Of a stretch of 64,000 bases of DNA, positions 1 through 10,776 are shown piece after piece. Each line of letters begins with the position of its first letter. Within the stretch, counting starts at the first letter, position 1. A program made the translations under genes and the position numbers. A model generated the notes under the pieces. The model was not told where the DNA came from. It searched no databases and saw only the letters and a program-made list of their open reading frames with translations. The stretch lies in NCBI RefSeq assembly GCF_014042345.1, contig NZ_JACEZT010000010.1, positions 166,257-230,256 on the forward strand. Direction: 5' to 3'. This DNA is from Rugamonas brunnea. Lineage in GTDB: Bacteria > Pseudomonadota > Gammaproteobacteria > Burkholderiales > Burkholderiaceae_D.

Positions 1-13
1 GCGGCATTCTTCA

Positions 14-1006
14 TTATTTTGCGGCTTTCACGAACTCGGTGGTGTAGGTGCTGGCCAGGTTGATCGTCTTGCCCTGCACGGCCTTGTCGAACCCGTTCAA
101 TACCTGCAGCACGGTGGCAGGACCATGCTCGGGCATCACGCCATCGGCGGTGAACATCTGCTTGCCCGCCTCCAGCGCGTCGATGTACATCTGCTTGTTG
201 GCGGCGTAGTAGTCAGGCGGCAGCTTCTCGGTGATTTCCTTGGCGCTGTGGGTGTTGATGTATTTGAGCGTCTTGACGAACGCATTGACGATCTTTTGGA
301 CTTGCGGCTTGTGCGAATTGACCCAGGCCGTGGACATGTACAGGCAGGCTGCCGGGTACGGGCCGCCCAGCGCGGCCTCGGTGCTTTTGGACGTGCGCAG
401 GTCGACCAGCACGGTGGCGGCGCCGGTCGACGTCAGGCGCGAGATGGTCGGCTCGGTGGTCATGCCGGCGTCGATCTTGCCCTGGCCCATGGCCGCGATA
501 AAGCTGGAGCCCGCCCCCACCGGCAAGGTGGTGAATTCGCTGTTCTTGACGTTGGCCTTGGCGGCCAGGAACTGGGTCAGGAAATTGGTGGAGGAACCAA
601 GGCCGGTCACACCGAGCGTCTTGCCCTTGAAATCGGCCGGCGACTTGATCCGCGCACCCGCCGCTTTCGACACCAGGATCACTTCGCCCGGCGCCTGGCT
701 GAATTGCACCACGGACTGCACCAGCTTGCCGCGCGCCTGCAAGTCCAGCGTATGATCGTAGAAGCCGACCACGCCCTGCGCCGCGCCCGACAGCATCTCG
801 GTCTCGGCATTGACCCCGGCCGGTTCGCTCAGCAATTCAATATCCAGCCCGGTTTCCTTCAAATAACCCAACTGCTCGGCCAGTTTGGCCGGAAGGTAGA
901 TCTGCTTTTCCATCCCACCGACCATGATGGTGATCTTGTCGGCGGCGTAGCTGTTCAGGCCAAGCATCATCAGTGCGGCGGCCAGGGTTTTGTGGGTGCG
1001 CTTCAT
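14..1006 (-). CDS. ABC transporter solute-binding protein, NitT/TauT (NMT1/THI5-like) type
   Basis: Predicted periplasmic binding protein of 330 residues that would deliver a small organic anion or similar solute to an ABC importer. Residues 1-21 form a Sec signal peptide ending ...LNSYA, with no lipobox. The mature start (KITIMVGGMEKQIYLPAKLA) and the segment around GKTLGVTGLGSST match the SsuA/NMT1-like fold. A GGAGA ribosome-binding site lies 4 bases before the ATG. It sits 75 bases downstream of a porin on the same strand, so the two are probably co-transcribed, and both face away from a TctDE-like two-component system. The permease and ATPase genes would lie beyond the left window edge. 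The substrate cannot be told from sequence. Confidence 0.85.
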   Translation of the reverse strand: MKRTHKTLAAALMMLGLNSYAADKITIMVGGMEKQIYLPAKLAEQLGYLKETGLDIELLSEPAGVNAETEMLSGAAQGVVGFYDHTLDLQARGKLVQSVVQFSQAPGEVILVSKAAGARIKSPADFKGKTLGVTGLGSSTNFLTQFLAAKANVKNSEFTTLPVGAGSSFIAAMGQGKIDAGMTTEPTISRLTSTGAATVLVDLRTSKSTEAALGGPYPAACLYMSTAWVNSHKPQVQKIVNAFVKTLKYINTHSAKEITEKLPPDYYAANKQMYIDALEAGKQMFTADGVMPEHGPATVLQVLNGFDKAVQGKTINLASTYTTEFVKAAK

Positions 1007-1081
1007 ACTGTCTCCATTGTTGTCGTTATCATCAGGCGCCGCTCTTGCCGGCGGCTGCCTGTCTTGTGCATTTATACCCGA

Positions 1082-2449
1082 TCAGAACTTGAAGCGCATC
1101 CCCACGGCAGCCTCATTCTGCGAGTTGAAGCCGTTGGCCTGCGAGGCCTTGTAGGTGCCGTCGGTGCTCAAGTGGTCCAGCGCCAGGTACAGTTCGGTGC
1201 GCTTGTCGAAGTGGTAGAACACCGAGCCATACCAGGTCTTGCGCTTGCCGGTGCCGGTGGCGACCACGTCGGCGGTGCTGGAGAACGCGTTCATCACGTA
1301 GCCTTTCCCGTTGAGGCCGGCGTTGTCGGCGTTCATGGTCTGCCAGCCCAGCTGGTAATCGAACTTGCCGCCCGGGGTGAACTTGGCCGAGACGGTATAG
1401 GCCTTGTCGCTGCGGTTGCCGATCGTAACCGGCTGGTCGGCCTTGTAGTTGAAATAGCCCGCGTTCAGGCGCACCAGTTTGCTGAGCTGGTAGTTGCCAC
1501 CGAACGAATACGAGGTGTGGGTATAACCGTCGACGCTGGCCGTGTTGTAGTAGGCCGAAGCATTGAAGTTGCCGCCGTTGTAGGCCACGCCCGCTGCCTT
1601 GGTGCTGCCGTCGTTGGTGTCGCCCGGGGTGCCGCCGACCTGGTAGGCCAGGCCGACGACCCACTTGCCCATTTCCTTTTTCCAGACGATGCCCTTGTCG
1701 TAACGGGTGCCGGTGGCGCTGCCCGAGTAGAAGATCAGCTGCTTGAAGTTGTTGTTGTTGGTGTAGCCGCCCTCGCTCAAGGTCATGCGCGCGCTACCGT
1801 AAGCGTCGCCATAAATCTTGGAGAATTCGCGCGGCAGCGTGTTCTGGCGGCCGAAGGTCAGCTTGCCGAGGGACGCGCTTTCCACCCCCAGCCAGGCGTC
1901 GCGGTTGAACAGCACACCCGGCGTATCCATGTTCCCAGTGGGGAGTTCGTACTCGCTTTCCAGCTTGAAGATAGCCTTCAGGCCGTCCGTATCGTTCAGC
2001 GCATGCTCACCTTCCAGGCCCCACCGGTTGCCGCTGAAATAGGCCACCGACATGTCGTTCTGGGTATCGCCGGCCTTATCGGCGTTGTTCTTGCGGCTCA
2101 TGCTGAGGTCGATGAGGCCATACAGGCGGATCATGTCGCCGCCGCTCTTGTACACCAACCCGCCGCCGGTGGATTTCTCGGCATTGAAACTGTGGTCCGA
2201 CTGGGCACCCTTGGCAACTTGTGCCGATTCAGCGGCGGATCGCTCGGCTTGCTTAGCCTCGGCGGTTGCCTGCTGGATTTGCATCAGTGCATCCTGAGCC
2301 TGCTGCGCGGCCTTCTGCGCGTCCGCTGCCGCTTTCTGGGCCTGCGCCAGTGCCTGCTGCAATTCCTGCACGGACTGCGTCTGGGCCCCGGCCTGCGTCC
2401 ATACCGCCATCGTGCCCAGAATCGCCACTGCCATCAGCTTCTTCTTCAT
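1082..2449 (-). CDS. Gram-negative porin with N-terminal coiled coil
   Basis: Outer-membrane general porin of about 455 residues. I start it at the ATG at 2449 because it is preceded by GGAGA and opens a signal peptide (MKKKLMAVAILGTMAVW...AGA); the longer frame to 2509 lacks both. After the signal comes a segment of about 60 residues rich in Q, A and E heptads (QELQQALAQAQKAAADAQ...), a predicted coiled coil, before the barrel starts near GGDMIRLYGLIDLSMSRK. The last residues, VGMRFKF, end in the Phe typical of BAM substrates. The extra coiled coil is not part of a standard porin and may anchor it to peptidoglycan or form trimers. It is probably controlled by the divergent TctDE-like pair. 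Confidence 0.88.
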   Translation of the reverse strand: MKKKLMAVAILGTMAVWTQAGAQTQSVQELQQALAQAQKAAADAQKAAQQAQDALMQIQQATAEAKQAERSAAESAQVAKGAQSDHSFNAEKSTGGGLVYKSGGDMIRLYGLIDLSMSRKNNADKAGDTQNDMSVAYFSGNRWGLEGEHALNDTDGLKAIFKLESEYELPTGNMDTPGVLFNRDAWLGVESASLGKLTFGRQNTLPREFSKIYGDAYGSARMTLSEGGYTNNNNFKQLIFYSGSATGTRYDKGIVWKKEMGKWVVGLAYQVGGTPGDTNDGSTKAAGVAYNGGNFNASAYYNTASVDGYTHTSYSFGGNYQLSKLVRLNAGYFNYKADQPVTIGNRSDKAYTVSAKFTPGGKFDYQLGWQTMNADNAGLNGKGYVMNAFSSTADVVATGTGKRKTWYGSVFYHFDKRTELYLALDHLSTDGTYKASQANGFNSQNEAAVGMRFKF

Positions 2450-2476
2450 TTCTTGTCTCCTCGTTATTGGATGGTT

Positions 2477-2530
2477 GTACCAAGGTACGAGGCCACTGTA
2501 GGGGGCCAAAGCCTACTAAATGCCTACAGT
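2477..2530. promoter_or_regulatory. Inverted repeats in the porin / response-regulator divergent intergenic region
   Basis: Two inverted repeats lie between the divergent porin and response-regulator genes: GTACC-AA-GGTAC at 2477-2488, and ACTGTAGG (2495-2502) paired with CCTACAGT (2523-2530). Position and symmetry suit binding sites for the adjacent OmpR-type regulator, but no consensus was tested. Confidence 0.35.
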
Positions 2531-2598
2531 CATTTTTTGCTGTGGTGAAAATATAACGAGGCCTTGCTGTCCGAGACGAGAGCAACGATGATGTGGAA

Positions 2599-3276
2599 AT
2601 GAAATTACTATTAGTCGAAGACAATCGGGAACTCTCGTCCTGGCTGACGCGCCTGCTGGACCAGTCCGGCTACGCGGTGGAGCAAGCCTTTACCGGCGAT
2701 CAGGCCGACACCTTGCTGCGCACCCAGTCCTATGACGCCGTCCTGCTGGACCTGACCCTGCCCGGACTGAACGGGCAGACGCTGCTGCGCCGCTTGCGCG
2801 CCAAGGACAATGGCGTGCCGGTCCTCATCATCAGTGCCCAAGACAGCCTGCAGGACATCGTTGAACACCTGAACCTGGGCGCCGACGACTACCTGGCTAA
2901 GCCTTTCGATATCGAGGAACTGGAAGCGCGCCTGCGCAGTCTGCTGCGGCGCGCCAGCGGCAAGGCCAATCCCGTCTTCACCTGCTGCGAACTGAGCTTC
3001 GACAGCAATTCCAAGATCTTCCGCAGCCATGGCCGCGAGCTCAACCTGACCCCACGCGAACACGCGGTGCTGGAAGCGCTGATCCGCCGTACCGGCAAAA
3101 CCGTCTCCAAGAAAGACCTGGCCGACAACCTGGTCACGCTGAACGACATGGTGTCTCCCAAGGCGCTCGAAGTGTATATTGTGCGGCTGCGCAAGAAGCT
3201 GGAGGACAGCGGCGCCCAGATCATTACCTTGCGCGGCCTGGGCTATATGCTGAGCCATGTCCCGGAACAGGCCTGA
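2599..3276 (+). CDS. OmpR-family response regulator, TctD-like
   Basis: DNA-binding response regulator of 225 residues. The receiver domain spans about 1-115, with acidic residues E7/D8, phospho-acceptor D51 (in VLLDLTLPG) and K101 (in YLAKPFD). A winged-helix Trans_reg_C domain covers about 128-220 and ends ITLRGLGYML. The frame opens at a GTG (2593), but the ATG at 2599 gives the usual MKLLLVED start. It ends 3 bases before its kinase, so they form an operon. By analogy with TctD it would activate uptake genes for a carboxylate; the divergent porin and solute-binding protein are the obvious targets, which is inference from position. Confidence 0.9.
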   Translation: MKLLLVEDNRELSSWLTRLLDQSGYAVEQAFTGDQADTLLRTQSYDAVLLDLTLPGLNGQTLLRRLRAKDNGVPVLIISAQDSLQDIVEHLNLGADDYLAKPFDIEELEARLRSLLRRASGKANPVFTCCELSFDSNSKIFRSHGRELNLTPREHAVLEALIRRTGKTVSKKDLADNLVTLNDMVSPKALEVYIVRLRKKLEDSGAQIITLRGLGYMLSHVPEQA

Positions 3277-3279
3277 TCC

Positions 3280-4668
3280 ATGCGCAGCCTGAAAGCGCGG
3301 CTGGCGTTATGGGTGTTCCTGCCCACGGCCCTGATTTCGGCCGTCGACCTGGCCGTCACCTACCGCAACACGGAACGCGTGGCGACCCGGGTGCAACAGC
3401 AGTTGCTGAAAGGCTCAGCCAGGATCATCTCCGAGCAATTGAGCGCGGCCGACGGCGCCTACGAGATCAACATCCCGCCCGCGGCCTTTGAGCTGTTTGC
3501 CGATGAACATGAGGATCTGGTCTACTATGCAGTCCGCACCCGCAATGGAAAACTAATCGCTGGCAATGATGATTTGCCGGCGCCGCCGCGCGCGTTGCAG
3601 GCGGAGCAGGAACGGTACTTCCTCGCCACCATGCGCGGCGAGGCCGTGCGCGTGATCGCCTATGCCCACGCGCTCCCCAGCCCGGGCAATGACGACTACA
3701 TCGTCACGGAAGTCGCGCAGACCCTGCGTGGCCACCAGGCCTTCACACGGGACCTCTTCTGGCTGACCATGCGCGAACATCTGCTATTGCTCGCACTGGT
3801 ACTGATCGCGCTCGTGATCGCCTTGCGCTGGACACTGCAGCCACTGGACAGCCTGGGCCGGGCGCTCGCGCGGCGCCAGCCCGGCGCCCTGGTCAAGCTC
3901 GACATCGACACTATGCCCCAGGAGCTGGCACCGCTGGTCGGCGCGATGAACGACTATGTCACACGCCTGGACCGCACGCTGACCTCGTATGAACACTTCA
4001 TCGCCAACACGGCCCATCATTTGCGCACCTCCTTCGCCATTCTGATCTCGCAGCTGAACTTCGGCATGCGCAGCGCCGCTGTCGATCCGGAACAGAAGAA
4101 ATTGCTGACCGCCATCCTCAAGACCACGCAACAGGGGAGCAAGGTGATCAATCAACTGTTAATGCTGGCGACGGTGGAACAGGTGCGCCAGCACGTGCAG
4201 CAACGTCCGGTCGCGTCCGTCGTCGTGCTGGACGAACTGGCGACTTCCATGATCGAGGAACTCGCGCCACTGGCCCAGAAGAAAAACGTGGAGCTGGGCC
4301 TGGAACGGGAGGACGAACCGCTGTCGGTCTATGCGCCGCCGAGCATGCTGCGCGAACTGTTGTTCAACCTGGTCGACAATGCCATCAAACACATGGCAGC
4401 GCCTGGCGCGGTCAGCATTGCCTTGTCGCGGCAGCCGCCGCACGCCGTCATCCTGATCACCGACAACGGCCCCGGCATCGCTCCCGAGGTTCGGGAAAAG
4501 GTGTTCGAACGCTTCTTCCGCCTGAACGAGGCCACGCCGGACAGCTCCGGCCTTGGCCTGGCCATCGTGAAGGAAATCTGCGAATTGCTCAATGGAAGCG
4601 TATGCTTGCGCACACCGCCAGACGGGGCAGGCCTGCAGGTCGAGGTACGCTTGCCACTGCACGCCTGA
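3280..4668 (+). CDS. Sensor histidine kinase, TctE-like
   Basis: Inner-membrane sensor kinase of 462 residues partnered with the preceding regulator. TM1 is about residues 8-26 and TM2 about 167-184, bounding a periplasmic sensor domain of about 140 residues. The dimerisation helix carries His246 in TAHHLRTSFA. In this family the following residues are usually (E/Q)LRTP; here they are H-L-R-T-S, so the usual proline is lost. The ATPase domain keeps an N box (LLFNLVDNAIKHM), G1 (DNGPGI), F box (FERFFRL) and G2 (GLGLAI). The ligand is unknown; TctE relatives sense tricarboxylates. Confidence 0.9.
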   Translation: MRSLKARLALWVFLPTALISAVDLAVTYRNTERVATRVQQQLLKGSARIISEQLSAADGAYEINIPPAAFELFADEHEDLVYYAVRTRNGKLIAGNDDLPAPPRALQAEQERYFLATMRGEAVRVIAYAHALPSPGNDDYIVTEVAQTLRGHQAFTRDLFWLTMREHLLLLALVLIALVIALRWTLQPLDSLGRALARRQPGALVKLDIDTMPQELAPLVGAMNDYVTRLDRTLTSYEHFIANTAHHLRTSFAILISQLNFGMRSAAVDPEQKKLLTAILKTTQQGSKVINQLLMLATVEQVRQHVQQRPVASVVVLDELATSMIEELAPLAQKKNVELGLEREDEPLSVYAPPSMLRELLFNLVDNAIKHMAAPGAVSIALSRQPPHAVILITDNGPGIAPEVREKVFERFFRLNEATPDSSGLGLAIVKEICELLNGSVCLRTPPDGAGLQVEVRLPLHA

Positions 4669-4727
4669 GGAACCATCGCACATTCAGTCCCAACAACACT
4701 TGCCGGTCAGGACAGCGACACGGAAGC

Positions 4728-5747
4728 TCAGGTTGCCGTATGCCCCGCGGTGCGCCGATACGCGCCCGGCGGGCTGCCCGTCCAGCCCTTGAACGCACGC
4801 TGGAAGGCAGCGCTGTCGGTGAAGCCCAGTTCCTGCGCCAGCGCCGCCAACGCCACCGTGCTGGTGTGCAGGCGCTCAATCGCGAGGTCGCGGCGCAGCT
4901 CGTCCTTCAAGGCCTGGAACGAGGTGCCCTCCCCCGCCAGGCGGCGTTGCAGCGTCGACGGCGCCATGTGCAGCGCGGCGGCCGTGGCGGCCAGGTCGGA
5001 CCATGCCGGTTGCGTCGCTTGCAGATGCGCGCGCACCCGCGCGCTGGCCGATTCCTCGCCGCGCCGGGGCAGAATGATGTGTGCCTGCGCGTCGGCCAGG
5101 AACACACGCAACGCGGCCTCGTCACGCCGCACCGGGCTTTGCAGGCGCGCGGCGTCGAACCAGCAGGCCGATTGCGGCAGGCCAAAGCGCACCGGCGCAG
5201 GGAACACTTTGTCGTAGCTCTCGATGTGGGGCGGGCACGCGAACGCGAAGTCGAAGCGCGCCGCCGGCAACTGCCCGCCCGCCAACCAGGCGAACAACCG
5301 CCAGAACACGCGCAACAACATCTCGTCCAGAAACGCCGGTCGCGCCGTCGCAGGGCTAAGGAAACGCAGGGCCAATCCGGCCAGCCCGCCATCGCGCACG
5401 GGCTCCACCAGCACGTCATCCTGCACCAGCCGGAAGGTGCGGGCGACGCGGCGCATGGCCGTCTCCAGGTCGGCCGCGCCCAGGGCCGATCGCGCCATCA
5501 AGGCGAAGCTACCGCGCTTGAGGGGGCGGGAAAGAAAACCCAGGCTTTCGTCGTCGAGCCGTTCGATCAGCGCGCGATACAGGGCGATGTACTGGGTCGC
5601 CGTCACGCGGGCACCCGCTTCCGCCAGCAGCGCGGGAGGGATGCCGGCATCGGCCAGGCAGGCATCGCAAGGCTTGCCGCGTGCACGCACGCCGGCCAGC
5701 ATGCCATGCACCAGGGCGATCGGGACGGTGGCGGGAAGCGGCGGCAT
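4728..5747 (-). CDS. AraC-family transcriptional regulator with arabinose-binding-type N domain
   Basis: Transcriptional regulator of 339 residues. Residues about 15-200 resemble the Arabinose_bd domain (PF12625) found in OruR- and ArgR-like AraC proteins. The C-terminal 100 residues hold the paired helix-turn-helix (LAATAAALHMAPSTLQRRLA, then VALAALAQELGFTDSAAFQR) and the family ending FKGWTGSPPGAYR. It is divergent from the flavin amine oxidase at 5907 with about 160 bases between, so it may control that gene. The inducer is unknown. Confidence 0.88.
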   Translation of the reverse strand: MPPLPATVPIALVHGMLAGVRARGKPCDACLADAGIPPALLAEAGARVTATQYIALYRALIERLDDESLGFLSRPLKRGSFALMARSALGAADLETAMRRVARTFRLVQDDVLVEPVRDGGLAGLALRFLSPATARPAFLDEMLLRVFWRLFAWLAGGQLPAARFDFAFACPPHIESYDKVFPAPVRFGLPQSACWFDAARLQSPVRRDEAALRVFLADAQAHIILPRRGEESASARVRAHLQATQPAWSDLAATAAALHMAPSTLQRRLAGEGTSFQALKDELRRDLAIERLHTSTVALAALAQELGFTDSAAFQRAFKGWTGSPPGAYRRTAGHTAT

Positions 5748-5906
5748 CAGAGCGAATCAGGGGCGTGGGTAGAGGTCTTTTGCCATCACATCGGCGCAAG
5801 CTGCAATTGTTCGTGCGGCCGCCCGATTCTACTATGCGACACACAAACAGACGAAACCCGCCCAGACGTGCGCGAGCCGATGGGGGAAAATTTACGGTGC
5901 GCTCAC

Positions 5907-7328
5907 ATGGACTTGATGAATTTAAAACGAAGAGAATTTTTGATCGCGGCGGGCGCGTCGCTGGGTGCGACGCTGCTGTCGGCCTGCGGCGAAGACGCCA
6001 ACGCGGGCGACACGGCCGGCAATGGCGGCGCCGGGCCGGCCCCGTCCGGCGCCGTCATCGTGATCGGCGCGGGCATGGCCGGCCTGGCGGCGGCGCGCAA
6101 GCTGCGCGACGCGGGCAAGGATGTGATCGTGCTGGAAGCGCGCGAGCGCGTGGGTGGCCGCATCCTCACCTCCCAGAAATGGAGCGACGCCAAGGTGGAC
6201 CTGGGCGCGACCTGGATCCACGGCGCCGGTCCGGACAACCCCATCGCCGCGCTGGCCAGCAAGACCGGCGCGCGCCTCGCTGCCACCAGCCTCGATAACG
6301 ATCAATTGTTCGACACCGACGGCACCCGCCTGGACAGCACGGCAAGGGCGCCCATCGACGCGCTGCAAACGTCGATCACGGCGGTGCTGGCAGCAGCGCA
6401 AAAGGCCGACACCGACATGTCGGTGCAGGACGCGGTACGCAATGGCCTGGGCTACGCCAACCGCCCCGCCGCCGAGCGCAACCGCATCGACTTCCTGGTC
6501 AACACCACCATCGAGCATGAATACGGCGGCGCGGCGGACCGTCTGTCCAGCTATTGGTACGACAGCGGCGCGGCCTATAGCGGCGGCGACGCGCTGTTCC
6601 TGGACGGCTACCACGTGCTGATCGACTATCTGGCACAAGGGCTGGACGTGCGCCTGGGCCAGGTGGTCAGGCAGATCGCCTGGTCGGCCAATGGCGAGGC
6701 CACCGTGACGACCAACCTCGGCGCGTTCACCGCCCAGCGGGTGATCGTGACGCTGCCGTTGGGCGTGCTGCAATCGGGCGCCGTGACATTCTCCCCCGCC
6801 CTGCCCGTCGCAAAACGGGCCGCCATCGCCCAGTTGGGCATGGGCCTGCTCAACAAATGCTGTCTGCGCTTCCCGACCGCGTTCTGGGACACGGAGACGG
6901 ACTGGCTCAACTATGTGCCCGACGGTAGCCACTACGGCCAATGGGCGGAGTGGGTCAGCCTCGCGCGCCCCACCGGACTACCGATACTGCTCGGGTTCAA
7001 CGCCGCCGCATTCGGCCGCGAGATCGAGTCCTGGAGCGACAACGAGATCATCGCCAGCGCCATGGCCACGCTGCGCACCATGTACGGCCAGGCCATCCCC
7101 GAGCCGGTCGATGCGCTCATCACCCGCTGGGGCGCCGATCCCTACGCGCGCGGGGCCTACTCGTGCAACGTGCTGGGCTCGACGCCGGGCATGCGCGCCG
7201 ACCTGGCCAGCAACGTCAACGGCCGCCTGTTCTTCGCCGGCGAGGCGACCGAGAGCCAGTATTACCAGACCGTGCACGGCGCCTACCGGTCCGGCCTGCG
7301 TGCGGCGGACGAGATCCTCGCGCTGTAA
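5907..7328 (+). CDS. Tat-exported lipoprotein flavin amine oxidase
   Basis: FAD-dependent amine oxidase of 473 residues. The start at 5907 gives a twin-arginine signal (KRREFL, residues 7-12) followed by a lipobox with Cys27 (LLSAC), so the protein is predicted to be exported folded and lipid-anchored. The Rossmann FAD motif VIGAGMAGLAAARKL is near residues 52-66, followed by EARERVGGRI, as in monoamine oxidases and polyamine oxidases. The C-terminal flavin motif reads RLFFAGEATESQYYQTVHGA. The longer in-frame extension to 4602 overlaps the AraC gene antisense and is not real. The substrate (mono- or polyamine) is not determinable. The divergent AraC gene is the likely regulator. Confidence 0.9.
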   Translation: MDLMNLKRREFLIAAGASLGATLLSACGEDANAGDTAGNGGAGPAPSGAVIVIGAGMAGLAAARKLRDAGKDVIVLEARERVGGRILTSQKWSDAKVDLGATWIHGAGPDNPIAALASKTGARLAATSLDNDQLFDTDGTRLDSTARAPIDALQTSITAVLAAAQKADTDMSVQDAVRNGLGYANRPAAERNRIDFLVNTTIEHEYGGAADRLSSYWYDSGAAYSGGDALFLDGYHVLIDYLAQGLDVRLGQVVRQIAWSANGEATVTTNLGAFTAQRVIVTLPLGVLQSGAVTFSPALPVAKRAAIAQLGMGLLNKCCLRFPTAFWDTETDWLNYVPDGSHYGQWAEWVSLARPTGLPILLGFNAAAFGREIESWSDNEIIASAMATLRTMYGQAIPEPVDALITRWGADPYARGAYSCNVLGSTPGMRADLASNVNGRLFFAGEATESQYYQTVHGAYRSGLRAADEILAL

Positions 7329-7349
7329 ACACCCCCGCCACAAACAAAA

Positions 7350-7386
7350 AGGTCATTGATGATCGACACCGCATCATCAACGACCT
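7350..7386 (-). terminator. Rho-independent terminator of guaA (possibly bidirectional)
   Basis: A 14-base-pair stem with one mismatch joins 7350-7363 and 7373-7386 around a 9-base loop. Read on the minus strand, the stem is followed by TTTTTG, so it terminates guaA. On the plus strand it is followed by CTGATTTT and could also stop the convergent amine-oxidase transcript. Confidence 0.75.
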
Positions 7387-7426
7387 CTGATTTTCCGCTT
7401 TAAATCAAAGACTTAAAGCGAGCTCG

Positions 7427-9037
7427 TCACTCCCACTCGATGGTGGCAGGTGGTTTGCCCGAAATATCGTAGACCACGCGGTTAATGCCGCGCACTTCAT
7501 TAATGATACGGTTGGACACCTTGCCCAGCAGCGCGTGCGGCAGGTGCGCCCAGTGCGCGGTCATGAAGTCCTGGGTCTGCACGGCGCGCAGCGCCACCAC
7601 GTATTCGTAGGTGCGGCCATCGCCCATCACGCCCACCGACTTCACCGGCAGGAACACGGCAAACGCTTGCGACGTCGCTTCGTACCAGTTCTTCGGCAGC
7701 TGCTCCTCGTCCACGGCCTGGCCGGCGACATACTCGTACGGCGTGTTGCGCAGTTCTTCGATGAAGATGGCGTCGGCGCGGCGCAGCAGGTCGGCGTATT
7801 CCTTCTTCACTTCGCCGAGGATACGCACGCCCAGGCCCGGGCCGGGGAATGGATGGCGGTACACCATGTCATGCGGCAGGCCCAGCGCCACGCCCAGCTT
7901 GCGCACTTCGTCCTTGAACAGTTCGCGCAGCGGTTCCAGCAGCTTCAGTTTCATGTGCTCCGGCAGGCCGCCCACGTTGTGGTGGCTCTTGATGGTCTGG
8001 CCCTTCTTGCCCTTGCCGGCCGACTCGATCACGTCCGGATAGATGGTGCCCTGCGCCAGCCACTTGGCGCTGGTCAGCTTGCCCGACTCCTGGTCGAACA
8101 CTTCCACGAACTCGCCGCCGATGATCTTGCGCTTCTGCTCGGGATCGGTCACGCCGGCCAGCTTGCCCATGAACTGGGCTTCCGCGTCGACGCGGATCAC
8201 TTTCACGCCCAGGTTCTTGGCGAACATGTCCATCACCATCTTGCCCTCGTCCAGACGAAGCAGGCCGTGGTCGACGAAAACGCAGGTCAGCTGGTCGCCG
8301 ATGGCGCGGTGGATCAGCGCGGCGGCCACGGACGAATCGACACCGCCCGACAGGCCCAAAATCACTTCATCCGTGCCGACCTGGGCGCGGATCTTCTCCA
8401 CGGCTTCGCTGATGTAGTCGGGCATGTTCCAGTCCGACTTGCAGCCGCAGATCTCGTGCACGAAGCGGCCCAGCATGGCCTTGCCCTGCACCGTGTGGGT
8501 CACTTCCGGGTGCCACTGCACGCCGTAGAAACGCTTTTCCTCGTTGGCCATGGCGGCGATTGGGCAGCTCGGCGTGTTGCCCATCAGGACGAAACCGGGC
8601 GGCATCTCCAGCACCTTGTCGCCGTGGCTCATCCACACCTTCAGCATGCCGTGACCTTCGTCCGTGACGAAGTCGTTGATGCCGTCGAGCAGCTTGGTGT
8701 GGCTGCGGGCGCGCACTTCGGCGTAACCGAATTCACGCACCAGGCCGTTCTCGACCTTGCCGCCCAGCTGGGCCGCCATGGTCTGCATGCCGTAGCAGAT
8801 GCCCAGCACCGGCACGCCCAGTTCGAACACGGCTTGCGGCGCGCGCGGCGCGTCGCCTTCCAGCGTGGAGCTGTGGCTGCCCGACAGGATCACGCCGGCG
8901 GCGCCGTAGTTGCGCACGAATTCGTCGCTGACGTCATACGGATACACTTCCGAGAACACGCCGGAATCGCGCACGCGGCGCGCGATCAGCTGGGTAACCT
9001 GGGAGCCGAAATCGAGGATGAGGATTTTTGAATGCAT
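7427..9037 (-). CDS. guaA: GMP synthase (glutamine-hydrolysing)
   Basis: Converts XMP, ATP and glutamine to GMP, the last step of guanine nucleotide synthesis; cytosolic. The protein has 536 residues, within the normal range. The N-terminal class I glutamine amidotransferase domain has its nucleophile Cys81 in GICYGMQ and the His-Glu pair in QWHPEV. The ATP-pyrophosphatase loop [13 protein letters not shown] lies near residue 228, and the C-terminal dimerisation domain ends with PPATIEWE. It follows guaB on the same strand with a 109-base gap that contains a strong hairpin. Confidence 0.98.
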   Translation of the reverse strand: MHSKILILDFGSQVTQLIARRVRDSGVFSEVYPYDVSDEFVRNYGAAGVILSGSHSSTLEGDAPRAPQAVFELGVPVLGICYGMQTMAAQLGGKVENGLVREFGYAEVRARSHTKLLDGINDFVTDEGHGMLKVWMSHGDKVLEMPPGFVLMGNTPSCPIAAMANEEKRFYGVQWHPEVTHTVQGKAMLGRFVHEICGCKSDWNMPDYISEAVEKIRAQVGTDEVILGLSGGVDSSVAAALIHRAIGDQLTCVFVDHGLLRLDEGKMVMDMFAKNLGVKVIRVDAEAQFMGKLAGVTDPEQKRKIIGGEFVEVFDQESGKLTSAKWLAQGTIYPDVIESAGKGKKGQTIKSHHNVGGLPEHMKLKLLEPLRELFKDEVRKLGVALGLPHDMVYRHPFPGPGLGVRILGEVKKEYADLLRRADAIFIEELRNTPYEYVAGQAVDEEQLPKNWYEATSQAFAVFLPVKSVGVMGDGRTYEYVVALRAVQTQDFMTAHWAHLPHALLGKVSNRIINEVRGINRVVYDISGKPPATIEWE

Positions 9038-9111
9038 GGAAGATAGGGGCTTCTAAATGATGAAATCGGTGCAGCTGGGCGGCCTCCGCGCGGGCGGGCC
9101 GTGAAAGGAAA

Positions 9112-9138
9112 ACGCCGGCGGCAAGCAGCCGCCGGCGT
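9112..9138 (-). terminator. Perfect hairpin between guaB and guaA
   Basis: An 11-base-pair perfect GC-rich stem (9112-9122 with 9128-9138) surrounds a 5-base loop, 9 bases after the guaB stop codon. On the minus strand it is followed by TTTTCCTTT. It can act as a terminator or partial terminator that lowers guaA relative to guaB. Confidence 0.7.
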
Positions 9139-9146
9139 CGCAAGGC

Positions 9147-10637
<1,491 letters not shown>

Positions 10638-10776
10638 TTATACAGAATTCTGAGCGCGCCGTCCTTGCGGCGCGGAAAAAAATCTGTCACGCCCTTTGCC
10701 GTTCGATTGACAGTTGCCGTAAATCATGGCGAAATCTGGCCAGCGGCGCCTTTGCCGTGCTCCCGAAAGCCGCACC

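Noticed and set aside
125..2548. 807-residue plus-strand open frame opposite the solute-binding protein and porin
   Set aside because: It is antisense to two clear genes, has no domain or ribosome-binding site, and arises from high GC and biased codon use.
4602..5906. Long in-frame N-terminal extension of the amine oxidase
   Set aside because: It runs antisense through the AraC regulator. The Tat signal and lipobox start at 5907 mark the true N-terminus.
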